From Aliiroseovarius zhejiangensis (lineage in GTDB: Bacteria > Pseudomonadota > Alphaproteobacteria > Rhodobacterales > Rhodobacteraceae), in assembly GCF_014656375.1 (NCBI RefSeq), contig NZ_BNCH01000002.1, forward strand, positions 577,414 to 641,413: a stretch of 64,000 bases of DNA, given 5' to 3'. The notes below the pieces were generated by a model that worked only from the letters and a program-made list of their open reading frames with translations, did not search any database and was not told the origin of the DNA. Shown here piece after piece: positions 45,731 through 54,072 of this stretch. Position numbers and translations under genes: made by a program. Position 1 is the stretch's first letter. Every line of letters starts with the position of its first letter.

Positions 45731-46921
45731 ATGACAGCGACAGCACAGCGCAGGGTCTCGATCTTCGGGGCAACCGGGTCGATCGGGCAATCGACGATGG
45801 ATTTGATCGCCCGCGACCCCGACGCGTATGACGTGGTGGCGCTGACCGGCGGGCATAACGTGGCGCGTCTGGCGCATGATGCGATCCGTCTGGACGCCGA
45901 GATCGCCATCACTGCGTATGAGGACAATCTGCCCGCCCTGCGTGACGCCTTGTCCGGCACCGGAATCGAAGCCGCTGCCGGAGAAACCGCCATCGCCGAG
46001 GCTGCCACCCGTCCCGCCGATTGGGTGATGTCAGCGATTGTCGGGGCTGCGGGGCTTGTGCCCGGGTTGCGCGCGCTTGAGGCCGGGGCCACGCTGGCGC
46101 TGGCAAACAAGGAAAGCCTGGTGACGGCGGGGCCATTGATCATGTCGACCGCCAAGGCCCATGGCGCACGCATCCTGCCGGTGGACAGCGAACACTCGGC
46201 GTTGTTCCAGGGGTTGGTGGGCGAGGATATGGGCGCGGTCGAACGGGTGATCATCACCGCTTCGGGCGGGGCGTTTCGCGACTGGCCGTTGGACAGGCTT
46301 GCACAGGCCACGTTGGAACAGGCCAGCGCGCATCCAAACTGGGACATGGGGCAGCGTATCACGATCGACAGCGCGTCGATGTTCAACAAGGCGCTGGAAG
46401 TCATAGAGACAAAAGAATATTTTGGCTTTGACCCCGTTCAGATCGAGGTCGTCGTCCATCCGCAAAGCCTTGTTCACGCGCTGGTCGGTTTCAACGACGG
46501 GGCGCTGATGGCGCATCTGGGGGCAGCCGATATGCGCCATGCCATCGGCTACGCGTTGCACTGGCCCGACCGGCGCGATCTGCCGGTGGAGCGGCTGGAC
46601 CTTGCCCGGATCGCCACGCTGGAATTTCGCGCCCCCGACGAAGCCCGATACCCCGCCCTGCGCCTTGCGCGCGAGGTGATGGAGACCGGCGGGTTGTGCG
46701 GCGCGATTTTCAATGCCGCGAAAGAAGAAGCCCTTGACGCGTTCATCGCCGGGACCATCGGGTTCATGGACATGGCGCGAGTTGTCGAACAGGTCCTTCA
46801 TCGCCTTGACGCGGATGTGACCCTGATGCAAGGCGCGATGACCCTTGATAATGTCCGTGCCGCCGACCAAATGGGACGCAGAACCGCCCGCCAGATCATC
46901 GACACGCGCACCGCTGCCTGA
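45731..46921 (+). CDS. dxr: 1-deoxy-D-xylulose 5-phosphate reductoisomerase
   Basis: 396 residues. Second enzyme of the MEP isoprenoid pathway, which supplies the substrate of UppS. NADPH-binding RVSIFGATGSIGQSTMDLI at the start, LANKESLVTAGPLIM near residue 125, DSEHSALFQGL near residue 150, ITASGGAFRDWP (flexible loop), and the metal-site NAAKEEALDAFIAG. ATG 45731 follows GAGGCAGGGCAA. It is probably co-transcribed with cdsA and rseP. Confidence 0.96.
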   Translation: MTATAQRRVSIFGATGSIGQSTMDLIARDPDAYDVVALTGGHNVARLAHDAIRLDAEIAITAYEDNLPALRDALSGTGIEAAAGETAIAEAATRPADWVMSAIVGAAGLVPGLRALEAGATLALANKESLVTAGPLIMSTAKAHGARILPVDSEHSALFQGLVGEDMGAVERVIITASGGAFRDWPLDRLAQATLEQASAHPNWDMGQRITIDSASMFNKALEVIETKEYFGFDPVQIEVVVHPQSLVHALVGFNDGALMAHLGAADMRHAIGYALHWPDRRDLPVERLDLARIATLEFRAPDEARYPALRLAREVMETGGLCGAIFNAAKEEALDAFIAGTIGFMDMARVVEQVLHRLDADVTLMQGAMTLDNVRAADQMGRRTARQIIDTRTAA

Positions 46922-46955
46922 GCGGCCGGCCAAACAAGAGCAGGAGAGACCTTCC

Positions 46956-48296
46956 ATGGAACTGACCGGGTTGCTTCCCGATTTCGGAAACCTTGCCTTC
47001 ACGATCCTGGCGTTCCTGGCAGCCCTGACGGTGATCGTCGCGGTGCATGAATACGGTCATTACATCGTCGGGCGCTGGTCCGGCATCAAGGCGGATGTGT
47101 TCTCGATCGGGATGGGGCCGGTGCTGGCGTCAAAGATGGACCGGCACGGAACGCGCTGGCAGATCGCGGCCTTTCCCATTGGTGGATATGTGAAATTTCG
47201 TGGCGATGCCAATGTCGCCTCGGGCAGTGCGGATGAGGATGCGATGGCCGCGATGAGCGACGAGGAACGTCGCCATACCATGCATGGTGCGCCCCTGTGG
47301 GCGCGGGCGGCCACGGTGGCAGCGGGTCCGGTGTTCAATTTCATCCTGTCGATTCTGATCTTTGCGGGTCTGGCGCTGGCCACGGGCGTGGCGCGCGACC
47401 CGTTGTCGGTGGCCACCCCACTGAACGTGCCGGGTATGGAAGACGGGTTGAAGCCGGGGGACGAGATCCTGTCGATTGCCGGGATCGAAACACCCCCGCT
47501 GGCCGAGTTCGGCACGCTGGTGGAAAAGCTGCCGGACACCGCCATGATTGACTATCGTGTCCGGCGTGACGGGCGGGTGATCGACCTGGTCGCAACCCAT
47601 CCGTTCCCCGCGCTTGTCGGATCGGTCAGCCCGAAATCCGCGGCCATTGATGCCGGGCTGAAGGAAGGCGACTTCATCGCCACGGTGGACGGGGTCACAG
47701 TACCGACCTTCAACACCCTGCGCGAGATCGTGGTGAATGGGGACGGATCGCCTCTGACCTTGGGGATCGTGCGCGATGGCACCCCGATGGAGGTCACGCT
47801 GACCCCGCGCCGACAGGACATTCCCAGCGCCGATGGCGGGTTTGAAACCCGGTGGTTGATCGGCATCACTTCGGGCATGGTGTTCGAACCGGCAACGCGC
47901 ACCCCCGGAGTCTGGGAAAGCGTCGTGTCCGGCGCCGAACGGGTGGTCTATATCATTCGGGCCAGCCTGTCGGGGCTGTGGCACATGATCACCGGCGCGA
48001 TCTCAAGCTGCAACCTGTCCGGGCCGATTGGCATCGCGCAGGTGTCGGGGCAGGCGGCGTCGTTGGGCGCAACGAGCTTCATCAGCTTCATCGCCATGCT
48101 GTCCACCGCGATCGGGCTTCTGAACCTGTTTCCCATTCCGGTTCTGGATGGGGGACATCTGGTCTTTCACGCCTGGGAGGCGGTGACCGGCAAACCACCA
48201 TCCGACAAGGTGCTGAACGTTCTTCTGGCGATCGGCTTGTCTTTGGTGTTGTCGCTGATGGTGTTCGGGGTCACCAATGACCTGTTCTGCCCCTAG
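46956..48296 (+). CDS. rseP: RIP zinc metalloprotease RseP
   Basis: 446 residues. Intramembrane site-2 protease of envelope stress signalling. The first helix holds the zinc motif VAVHEYGHYIVGRW near residue 30. Two PDZ-like regions lie in the middle (GMEDGLKPGDEILSIAGIET, then AAIDAGLKEGDFIATVDGVT), and the third-ligand motif NLFPIPVLDGGHLVFHAWEA is near residue 390. ATG 46956 is preceded by CAGGAGAG. The family substrate is an anti-sigma factor; none is encoded nearby. Confidence 0.95.
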   Translation: MELTGLLPDFGNLAFTILAFLAALTVIVAVHEYGHYIVGRWSGIKADVFSIGMGPVLASKMDRHGTRWQIAAFPIGGYVKFRGDANVASGSADEDAMAAMSDEERRHTMHGAPLWARAATVAAGPVFNFILSILIFAGLALATGVARDPLSVATPLNVPGMEDGLKPGDEILSIAGIETPPLAEFGTLVEKLPDTAMIDYRVRRDGRVIDLVATHPFPALVGSVSPKSAAIDAGLKEGDFIATVDGVTVPTFNTLREIVVNGDGSPLTLGIVRDGTPMEVTLTPRRQDIPSADGGFETRWLIGITSGMVFEPATRTPGVWESVVSGAERVVYIIRASLSGLWHMITGAISSCNLSGPIGIAQVSGQAASLGATSFISFIAMLSTAIGLLNLFPIPVLDGGHLVFHAWEAVTGKPPSDKVLNVLLAIGLSLVLSLMVFGVTNDLFCP

Positions 48297-48357
48297 ACGG
48301 GGGTCGCGATCCGCGAACGCCACATTCTTGCCACATTTCTGAAGTGGAAACGCCGCA

Positions 48358-48409
48358 ATCCCTTTCTATCCTTAACGCGATCGTAACAGTGACTCGACAA
48401 GAAAGGGAT
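48358..48409 (+). promoter_or_regulatory. Leader hairpin covering the ribosome-binding site of a micro-ORF
   Basis: ATCCCTTTCT (48358-48367) is the exact complement of AGAAAGGGAT (48400-48409). The right arm contains the GAAAGGGA Shine-Dalgarno of the reading frame starting at 48414. Folded, the stem would block its translation. Confidence 0.5.
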
Positions 48410-48413
48410 CGGC

Positions 48414-48542
48414 ATGGGCCGGACAAACCACGGAACGAACGCCTTTGCTGTTCTGGTTGACCTGAACTGGGACCGCTTCTTTTTTGCCGCCGCCATCGCC
48501 GCCGCTCTGGGGCTGAGCGCGGCCCTTCACAGCGTGATGTAA
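48414..48542 (+). CDS. Micro-ORF, 42 residues, single membrane helix
   Basis: Short frame between rseP and bamA: GRTNHGTNAFAVLVDLNWDR followed by FFFAAAIAAALGLSAALHSV, one hydrophobic helix at the C-terminal half. It has a good GAAAGGGA ribosome-binding site 5 to 12 bases upstream, itself within a 10-bp inverted repeat. Two hairpins follow the stop (48561-48590 and 48602-48632), so it may be the last cistron of the rseP transcript or a separately regulated unit. No family recognised; coding status needs conservation data. Confidence 0.5.
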   Translation: MGRTNHGTNAFAVLVDLNWDRFFFAAAIAAALGLSAALHSVM

Positions 48543-48560
48543 GCTTTGCACAGATGTTCG

Positions 48561-48590
48561 CGTACCGGCCCGGGTGGATGATCCGGTACG
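48561..48590 (+). repeat. Perfect 8-bp inverted repeat downstream of the micro-ORF
   Basis: CGTACCGG (48561-48568) and CCGGTACG (48583-48590) around a 14-base loop. No T-run follows directly, so it is an RNA hairpin or binding site rather than a terminator on its own. Confidence 0.55.
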
Positions 48591-48601
48591 TGACTTTCCT
48601 G

Positions 48602-48632
48602 ACCCGCCGTGGCCTGTCTACGCGCGGGTTTT
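48602..48632 (+). terminator. Possible terminator between rseP/micro-ORF and bamA
   Basis: ACCCGC (48602-48607) pairs with GCGGGT (48624-48629), followed by TTTGTTTT. The stem is short and the loop 16 bases, so this is a weak prediction. Confidence 0.45.
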
Positions 48633-48743
48633 GTTTTGCCTGCCCGACAGAAAACAGGGGCAATCCTGCCCCGTGCCGGATGGGGGCAGATCCCCGACGC
48701 ATTGGCACCACTTCGCCCCCCTTCGAAAGTCTGGTTTCGCGCT

Positions 48744-48772
48744 TTGACAAGACCGCCGCAACCGCTTATCCA
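48744..48772 (+). promoter_or_regulatory. Candidate sigma-70 promoter of bamA
   Basis: TTGACA (48744-48749), exactly 17 bases, TATCCA (48767-48772). The expected transcript start near 48779 gives a leader of about 30 bases to the bamA ATG at 48808. Together with the hairpins upstream it suggests that bamA and the lpx genes form a separate unit from rseP. Confidence 0.55.
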
Positions 48773-48807
48773 CATTGGCACTGGGATGTCTGGGGAAAGA
48801 ATAAGCG

Positions 48808-51162
48808 ATGGCATTTGACACGAGGTTGAGCAGCAACCATTTCAAAACAACCGGACGCGGGGCAAAAGGTCTGTTGACCAGTGGCGGCGTTGCATTTTTT
48901 CTGGCATTTTCGGGGTTTACGGTCACGGTGCCGCAGGTTGCAGTTGCCCAGACCTATGCCTTTCAGCGGATCGAGATCGAAGGCACCCAGCGGATTGAAG
49001 CCGCCACCATCCTGTCCTATCTGGGAATCGCCCAGGGCGAGGCCGTGTCGGCCGCCCAGCTGAACGACGGTTACCAGCGTCTTGTCGGCTCCGGCCTGTT
49101 CGAGGACGTGCAGATCCTGCCGCGCGGCAACACACTGGTCGTCAAGGTGCGCGAATATCCCACGATCAACGTGGTTTCGGTTGAAGGCAACCGCAAGGTC
49201 AAGGACGACGTGTTCACGCCGCTGCTGAAATCGCAACCGCGGCAGGTCTTTAGCCCATCAAACGCCGAAATGGACGTTCAGACCATCACCGAGCTATATC
49301 AGGCCCAAGGTCGTCTGGCCGCCACGGTCACGCCGAAGATCATCCGTCGCTCGAACAACCGTGTCGACGTGGTGTTCGAAGTGGTTGAAGGCAAGAATGT
49401 CGAGGTCGAGCGCCTGTCTTTCGTCGGCAACCGCCAGTTTTCCGACAGCCGCCTGCGTCGTGTGCTGGAAACCAAACAGGCCGGCATCCTGCGCGCGCTC
49501 ATTCGGGCGGACAGCTATGCGCCCGAACGGATCGAGTTCGACAAGCAGGTGTTGCGCGATTTCTACCTGTCGCGCGGTTACATCGACTTCAAGACGACCG
49601 GCGTGACCAGTGAGTTTTCGCGCGAGCGGGATGCGTTCTTCATCACCTTCTCGGTGCAGGAAGGCCAGCAATTCCGCTTTGGCAAGATCACCACCTCGTC
49701 CGAGGTGAACAATGTGAACGCCGCCGAATATCAGGGTGTGCACAAGCTTCGGTCGGGCGTGGTCTATAGCCCGGCGCTGATGGAAAACGCCATTGCGCGG
49801 ATGGAGCGGCTGGCCATTCGAAACGGGCTGGATTTTGTCCGGGTCGAACCGCGTGTGACTCGCAACGAACGCGCGCGCACGCTGGACATCGACCTGGTTC
49901 TGGTGCGCGGGCCGCGCATCATCGTCGAACGGATCGACATTGAAGGCAACGCCACCACGCTGGACCGGGTGGTGCGCAACCAGTTCCGTGTCGTCGAAGG
50001 CGACCCGTTCAACCCGCGCGAAATCCGCGAAGCTGCTGAACGCGTGCGCGCGCTTGGCTATTTCTCGAACTCGAATGTCGAGGCGCGCGAGGGGTCGGCG
50101 CCCGATCAGGTGGTGATCGACGTGGACGTCGAAGAGGCGCCAACCGGATCGCTCAGCTTTGGCGGTGTCTATAGCCTTGAGAACGGGTTCGGCCTGAGCG
50201 TTGCCTTCCGCGAACGCAACTTCCTTGGTCGTGGCCAGTTCATCAGCGCCAGTTATTCCAGCGGCGAAGATTCGTCCAGCTTCTCGTTCAAGTTTGCCGA
50301 ACCGAATTTCCTGGACCGCGATCTGGAGCTTGGATTCGAGGCTTACTATCAGGAAACGGCCTTTGCGTCGTCTTTCTACAACACACGCTCGCTCGCGCTG
50401 CGGCCGTCGATCGCTTTTCCGATCAGCGAGTATTCCCGGATCGGACTGCGCGTCTATGGCGATGGGGCGGAAATCACTGATGTGGATGCAGGCAGTTCGC
50501 AAATCCTGAAGAACGAAAGCGCGCGCGGGCGGCAGGTTGGCGCGGGCGTCGGATTTACCTGGAGCTACGATACCCGGCGCACCGGGTTGGACCCGAACCG
50601 GGGCTATCTGCTTCAGTTCGACGGTGACATCGGCGGATTTGGCGCGGATTACCAGTATGCACGTGCCACCGCCCTTGCGCAGGCCCAGACCAAGGTCTGG
50701 AACGATCAGGTGACACTGACGGCAACGGTCGAAGGCGGGATCCTGCACGGTCTTGATGGCGGGTCGTCCCGTGTGACCGACCGGTTCCGGCTTGGCCCGT
50801 CCAAGCTGCGCGGTTTTTCCACCAACGGCATTGGCCCACGCGATCTTGATGCAGCCAATCAGGACACGCTTGGCGGCAATATGTTCGCGGTTGCCCGGCT
50901 TGAGGCGCAGTTCCCGCTGGGTCTGCCCGAAGAATACGGCATCACCGGTGGTGTGTTCGTGGATGCAGGCTCGCTGTGGGGGCTGGACGACACGTTGGGC
51001 GGTGCGATTGATGACAGCGCGCATCTGCGCTCTTCGATCGGGGCGTCGATTTTCTGGGACACGCCGATTGGCCCGCTTCGGTTCAACTTCTCGCACGTGC
51101 TGGCCAAGGAAGAATATGACGAAGAAAACAACTTCGAACTTACGATCTCGGCCCAGTTCTGA
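48808..51162 (+). CDS. bamA: Outer membrane protein assembly factor BamA
   Basis: 784 residues. Inserts beta-barrel proteins into the outer membrane. A signal-like hydrophobic stretch (GGVAFFLAFSGFTVTVPQVAVA) is followed by POTRA repeats up to about residue 430 (FQRIEIEGTQRIEAATILSY, INVVSVEGNRKVKDDVF, VERLSFVGNRQFSDSRLRRV, IIVERIDIEGNATTLDRVVR) and a 16-strand barrel (VYSLENGFGLSVAFRERNFL, RFRLGPSKLRGF, ISAQF end). The terminal Phe is the barrel signal. ATG 48808 has GGGGAAAGAA upstream and its own promoter candidate. Confidence 0.97.
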   Translation: MAFDTRLSSNHFKTTGRGAKGLLTSGGVAFFLAFSGFTVTVPQVAVAQTYAFQRIEIEGTQRIEAATILSYLGIAQGEAVSAAQLNDGYQRLVGSGLFEDVQILPRGNTLVVKVREYPTINVVSVEGNRKVKDDVFTPLLKSQPRQVFSPSNAEMDVQTITELYQAQGRLAATVTPKIIRRSNNRVDVVFEVVEGKNVEVERLSFVGNRQFSDSRLRRVLETKQAGILRALIRADSYAPERIEFDKQVLRDFYLSRGYIDFKTTGVTSEFSRERDAFFITFSVQEGQQFRFGKITTSSEVNNVNAAEYQGVHKLRSGVVYSPALMENAIARMERLAIRNGLDFVRVEPRVTRNERARTLDIDLVLVRGPRIIVERIDIEGNATTLDRVVRNQFRVVEGDPFNPREIREAAERVRALGYFSNSNVEAREGSAPDQVVIDVDVEEAPTGSLSFGGVYSLENGFGLSVAFRERNFLGRGQFISASYSSGEDSSSFSFKFAEPNFLDRDLELGFEAYYQETAFASSFYNTRSLALRPSIAFPISEYSRIGLRVYGDGAEITDVDAGSSQILKNESARGRQVGAGVGFTWSYDTRRTGLDPNRGYLLQFDGDIGGFGADYQYARATALAQAQTKVWNDQVTLTATVEGGILHGLDGGSSRVTDRFRLGPSKLRGFSTNGIGPRDLDAANQDTLGGNMFAVARLEAQFPLGLPEEYGITGGVFVDAGSLWGLDDTLGGAIDDSAHLRSSIGASIFWDTPIGPLRFNFSHVLAKEEYDEENNFELTISAQF

Positions 51163-51175
51163 TCCATTGTCCTGG

Positions 51176-51886
51176 ATGGCGCCGCAACGTGCAAAGCGCG
51201 GTTTGCGGCGCCATTTCACCGGGCGTATGGGCGCGCTGGTCCTGATCGTGATGGTCGGGATTGGCGTGCTGCCCGCACCGGGCAATGCCCAGCAGCAGGC
51301 TGGCGGCGTCGTGTCCCAGATCGTTACGATTGACCGGCAAAGTCTGTTCTCTGACACGCAATATGGGCGCCGAGTGGTCGAAACGGTCGAAGCCGAACGG
51401 GTGCGGCTGGCCAACGAGACGCGCAAGGTCGAAGAGGCGTTGGTCAAGGAAGAACGCGAGTTGACCGAAAAGCGGGACAGCATGTCGCCCGAAGATTTCC
51501 GCAAACTTGCCAAGGCATTTGACGCGAAAGTTCAGGCCTTGCGCACGGAAGGCACCGAGCGCGAGCAGGAATTCGTCGGCACACTGGAGCGTGAACAGGC
51601 TGCGTTTTTTGACCGGATCGGCCCGATCCTCGGGCAATTGGTGCGGGAACTGGGGGCGGTGGTGATCCTGGACCGGCGGGCCATCCTGTTGACCACGCGC
51701 AACATCGACATCACCAAACTGGCCGTGGAACGCATCGACCAGGTGCTGGGGGATGGCAGCGATCTGCCGGACAATGCGCCTTCAACCCCTGCGGGAGAGG
51801 CCGCGCGCCCGGATCAGCCAACGCCAGAAATGCCCGCGTTTCCGTTGGGCGATGCGACCCCGGATGGGACATCCACCGACAACTGA
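51176..51886 (+). CDS. skp: OmpH/Skp family periplasmic chaperone
   Basis: 236 residues. Holds unfolded outer-membrane proteins on the way to BamA. Signal peptide (GALVLIVMVGIGVLPAPGNA) preceded by a basic stretch; then IVTIDRQSLFSDTQYGRRVV, a long charged coiled-coil region (VEAERVRLANETRKVEEALV) and LGAVVILDRRAILLTTRNID, the Skp body motifs. A Pro-rich tail of about 45 residues is extra. The start at ATG 51176 lacks a good ribosome-binding site; ATG 51227 is possible. It follows bamA by 13 bases. Confidence 0.88.
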   Translation: MAPQRAKRGLRRHFTGRMGALVLIVMVGIGVLPAPGNAQQQAGGVVSQIVTIDRQSLFSDTQYGRRVVETVEAERVRLANETRKVEEALVKEERELTEKRDSMSPEDFRKLAKAFDAKVQALRTEGTEREQEFVGTLEREQAAFFDRIGPILGQLVRELGAVVILDRRAILLTTRNIDITKLAVERIDQVLGDGSDLPDNAPSTPAGEAARPDQPTPEMPAFPLGDATPDGTSTDN

Positions 51887-51966
51887 TTGCAATTGTTTCA
51901 GCCCCACCAGACTGCTAGTCAGAAAGAGCCGGGCCGCCAAGAGCCCTTTATGTGAAGGACGTGACC

Positions 51967-52434
51967 ATGACATCAGACGTGCCCAGCACCGCCGATATCC
52001 AACTGATCCAGGACTGCATTCCCCACCGCTATCCGTTCTTGCTGGTGGACCGGGTCGAAGATATCCGCGCCAAGGAATTTGCCAAGGGCATCAAGATGGT
52101 CACGATGAACGAGCCTCATTTTCAAGGCCATTTTCCCGGTCTGCCGATCATGCCGGGGGTCACGATCATCGAGGCGATGGCGCAGACCTCTGCGGTCATG
52201 GTGTCCTTGTCGTTGGGGCTGGTCGGCTCGGGGGCGGTGGTCTATTTCATGGGCATCGACAGCGCCAAGTTCCGCCGCAAGGTGGTGCCGGGCGATGTGC
52301 TGGAGCTGCATGTGACCACCCTTCGCGGCGGCGCGAAGGTCTGGAAATTCGACGGGCGCGCGATGGTTGGCGATGAACTGGCCTGCGAGGCAACCTTCAT
52401 GGCGATGATTGATGTGACCGGCGGGAAAGGCTGA
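51967..52434 (+). CDS. fabZ: 3-hydroxyacyl-ACP dehydratase FabZ
   Basis: 155 residues. Dehydrates 3-hydroxyacyl-ACP in fatty acid elongation and competes with LpxA for the same substrate. Hot-dog fold with the catalytic His in [20 protein letters not shown] and the Glu in the same segment; [13 protein letters not shown] opens the domain. ATG 51967 follows AAGGACGTGACC. In many bacteria lpxD lies just before this gene; here skp is the neighbour. lpxA begins 3 bases after its stop. Confidence 0.96.
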   Translation: MTSDVPSTADIQLIQDCIPHRYPFLLVDRVEDIRAKEFAKGIKMVTMNEPHFQGHFPGLPIMPGVTIIEAMAQTSAVMVSLSLGLVGSGAVVYFMGIDSAKFRRKVVPGDVLELHVTTLRGGAKVWKFDGRAMVGDELACEATFMAMIDVTGGKG

Positions 52435-52437
52435 CCG

Positions 52438-53247
52438 ATGGCCGACAATGGGGGCGTTGACCCGACGGCTCTGGTGCATGCCAGCGCGATCATCGAAGAT
52501 GGGGCCAGGATCGGACCCGATTGCCGGATCGGTCCGTTCTGCGTGATCGGGGCACAGGTTCGACTGGGCGCGGGGGTCGAGGTGAAATCCCATGTGGTGA
52601 TCACTGGCGACACCGAGGTGGGCGACGACACCGTGATCTTTCCGTTCTCGGTGATCGGCGAGATCCCGCAGGATCTGAAATTCTCGGGCGAGGATACGCG
52701 CCTGATCATCGGCAAACGCAACCGCATCCGCGAGCATGTGACGATGAACACCGGCACGGCGGGCGGTGGCTATGTCACGCGGATCGGGGATGACGGGCTG
52801 TTCATGGCGGGCTGTCACGTCGCCCATGACGCGCAGATCGGCAACAATGTCATTTTGGTCAACAATGTCGCCGTGGCCGGTCATGTGGTCATTGAAGATG
52901 ATGTGATCGTCGGCGGCTTGTCCGGTCTGCACCAATGGATTCGCATTGGCCGTGGCGCCATCATCGGCGCCTTGTCGATGGTCACGGCGGATGTGGTGCC
53001 GCACGGTTTGGTGCAAGGCCCGCGCGGCGAACTGGACGGGCTGAACCTTGTGGGGCTGAAGCGGCGTGGTGTTGCGCGGGCGGACATTGCGGCGTTGCGG
53101 GCAGCATTTCAGACGCTCAGGACCGGCGAAGGATCGTTTCGCGACCGCGCGGCGGGTTTGGCTGATGGGGCCGACAGCGATTATGTCCGCGAGTTGATCG
53201 CCTTTGTCACCGGCGACAGCGACCGTGGCTTTCTGACCCCGAAATAG
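52438..53247 (+). CDS. lpxA: Acyl-ACP--UDP-N-acetylglucosamine O-acyltransferase
   Basis: 269 residues. First step of lipid A synthesis. Left-handed beta-helix hexapeptides (ASAIIEDGARIGPDCRIGPF), the catalytic-His region GCHVAHDAQIGNNVILVNNV near residue 125, and GLSGLHQWIRIGRGAIIGAL; a helical C-terminus follows (GLNLVGLKRRGVARADIAAL). It is packed between fabZ and lpxI with gaps of 3 and 9 bases. Confidence 0.96.
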   Translation: MADNGGVDPTALVHASAIIEDGARIGPDCRIGPFCVIGAQVRLGAGVEVKSHVVITGDTEVGDDTVIFPFSVIGEIPQDLKFSGEDTRLIIGKRNRIREHVTMNTGTAGGGYVTRIGDDGLFMAGCHVAHDAQIGNNVILVNNVAVAGHVVIEDDVIVGGLSGLHQWIRIGRGAIIGALSMVTADVVPHGLVQGPRGELDGLNLVGLKRRGVARADIAALRAAFQTLRTGEGSFRDRAAGLADGADSDYVRELIAFVTGDSDRGFLTPK

Positions 53248-53256
53248 CGTGCCGCG

Positions 53257-54072
53257 ATGACCGACCGCCTTGCCATCATCGCCGGAACCGGAGACCTGCC
53301 GCACCGCATTGCTGCCAGCAATCCCGGCGCGCTGTTCGTGACCATCAAGGGCGTTGAGGTGGATGCGCCCGAGGGTCACGATCTGGTCGAGGCGAGTTAT
53401 GAAAAGCTGGGCGCGCTGTTCAAGGCGATGCGTGGGGCAGGGGTCGGGCGGGTGGTGTTTGCCGGCAAGGTCGATCGGCCCAAGCTGAACCCGTTGCGGA
53501 TGGACCGCGTGACGCTGGGCCTGTTTCCACGGGTCAAGGCGGTGCTGGGCAAGGGCGACGACGCGCTTTTGCGTCTGGTCGCCGAGGTGTTCGAAGAACA
53601 AGGCTTCGATGTTGTGGCCGCGACCGATGTGACGCAGGGGCTCAGCCTTGATGCGACCATCATCGGACGCACACCAAGCGATCAGGACCGGTATGATGCC
53701 GATCGCGGCTGGTCCATTTTGGACACGCTGGTCAGCGAAGATCTGGCGCAAGGCGCGGTGGTCGCGGGTGGACAATGTCTGGGGATCGAGACCATCCAGG
53801 GCACCGACGCCTTGCTGCGGTTCGTGGGCGAAACACCGGAACACCTAAAGCAAGGCGCGCGTGGCGTGTTCGTGAAACGCCCCAAACCAGGACAGGATGG
53901 GCGCATGGACATTCCCACCATCGGCCCGGCGACGATCACGGCGGTCGCGCAGGCGGGGCTGGGGGGCATCGTCATTCCCGCAGGCGGTGTGATTGTGATG
54001 GATCAGGACGAGGTCGAACGGCTTGTGCATGAGTTCGATCTGTTTCTGGACGTGCGGGGGGATGCGCCGTGA
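53257..54072 (+). CDS. lpxI: UDP-2,3-diacylglucosamine diphosphatase LpxI
   Basis: 271 residues. LpxI replaces LpxH in alphaproteobacteria and cleaves UDP-2,3-diacylglucosamine to lipid X. The N-terminus LAIIAGTGDLPHRIAASNPG and FAGKVDRPKLNPLRMDRVTL are typical, as are the C-terminal KRPKPGQDGRMDIPTIGPAT and GVIVMDQDEVERLVHEFDLF. Its stop overlaps the lpxB start (GTGA), coupling translation with the enzyme that uses its product. Confidence 0.95.
   Translation: MTDRLAIIAGTGDLPHRIAASNPGALFVTIKGVEVDAPEGHDLVEASYEKLGALFKAMRGAGVGRVVFAGKVDRPKLNPLRMDRVTLGLFPRVKAVLGKGDDALLRLVAEVFEEQGFDVVAATDVTQGLSLDATIIGRTPSDQDRYDADRGWSILDTLVSEDLAQGAVVAGGQCLGIETIQGTDALLRFVGETPEHLKQGARGVFVKRPKPGQDGRMDIPTIGPATITAVAQAGLGGIVIPAGGVIVMDQDEVERLVHEFDLFLDVRGDAP

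Noticed and set aside
49294..51513. 739-codon open frame on the minus strand
   Set aside because: Antisense to bamA; an artefact of GC-rich codon usage, with no family pattern or ribosome-binding site.
51973..53844. 623-codon open frame on the minus strand
   Set aside because: Antisense to fabZ, lpxA and lpxI, which are certain genes; the translation is His/Arg/Gln-rich shadow sequence.
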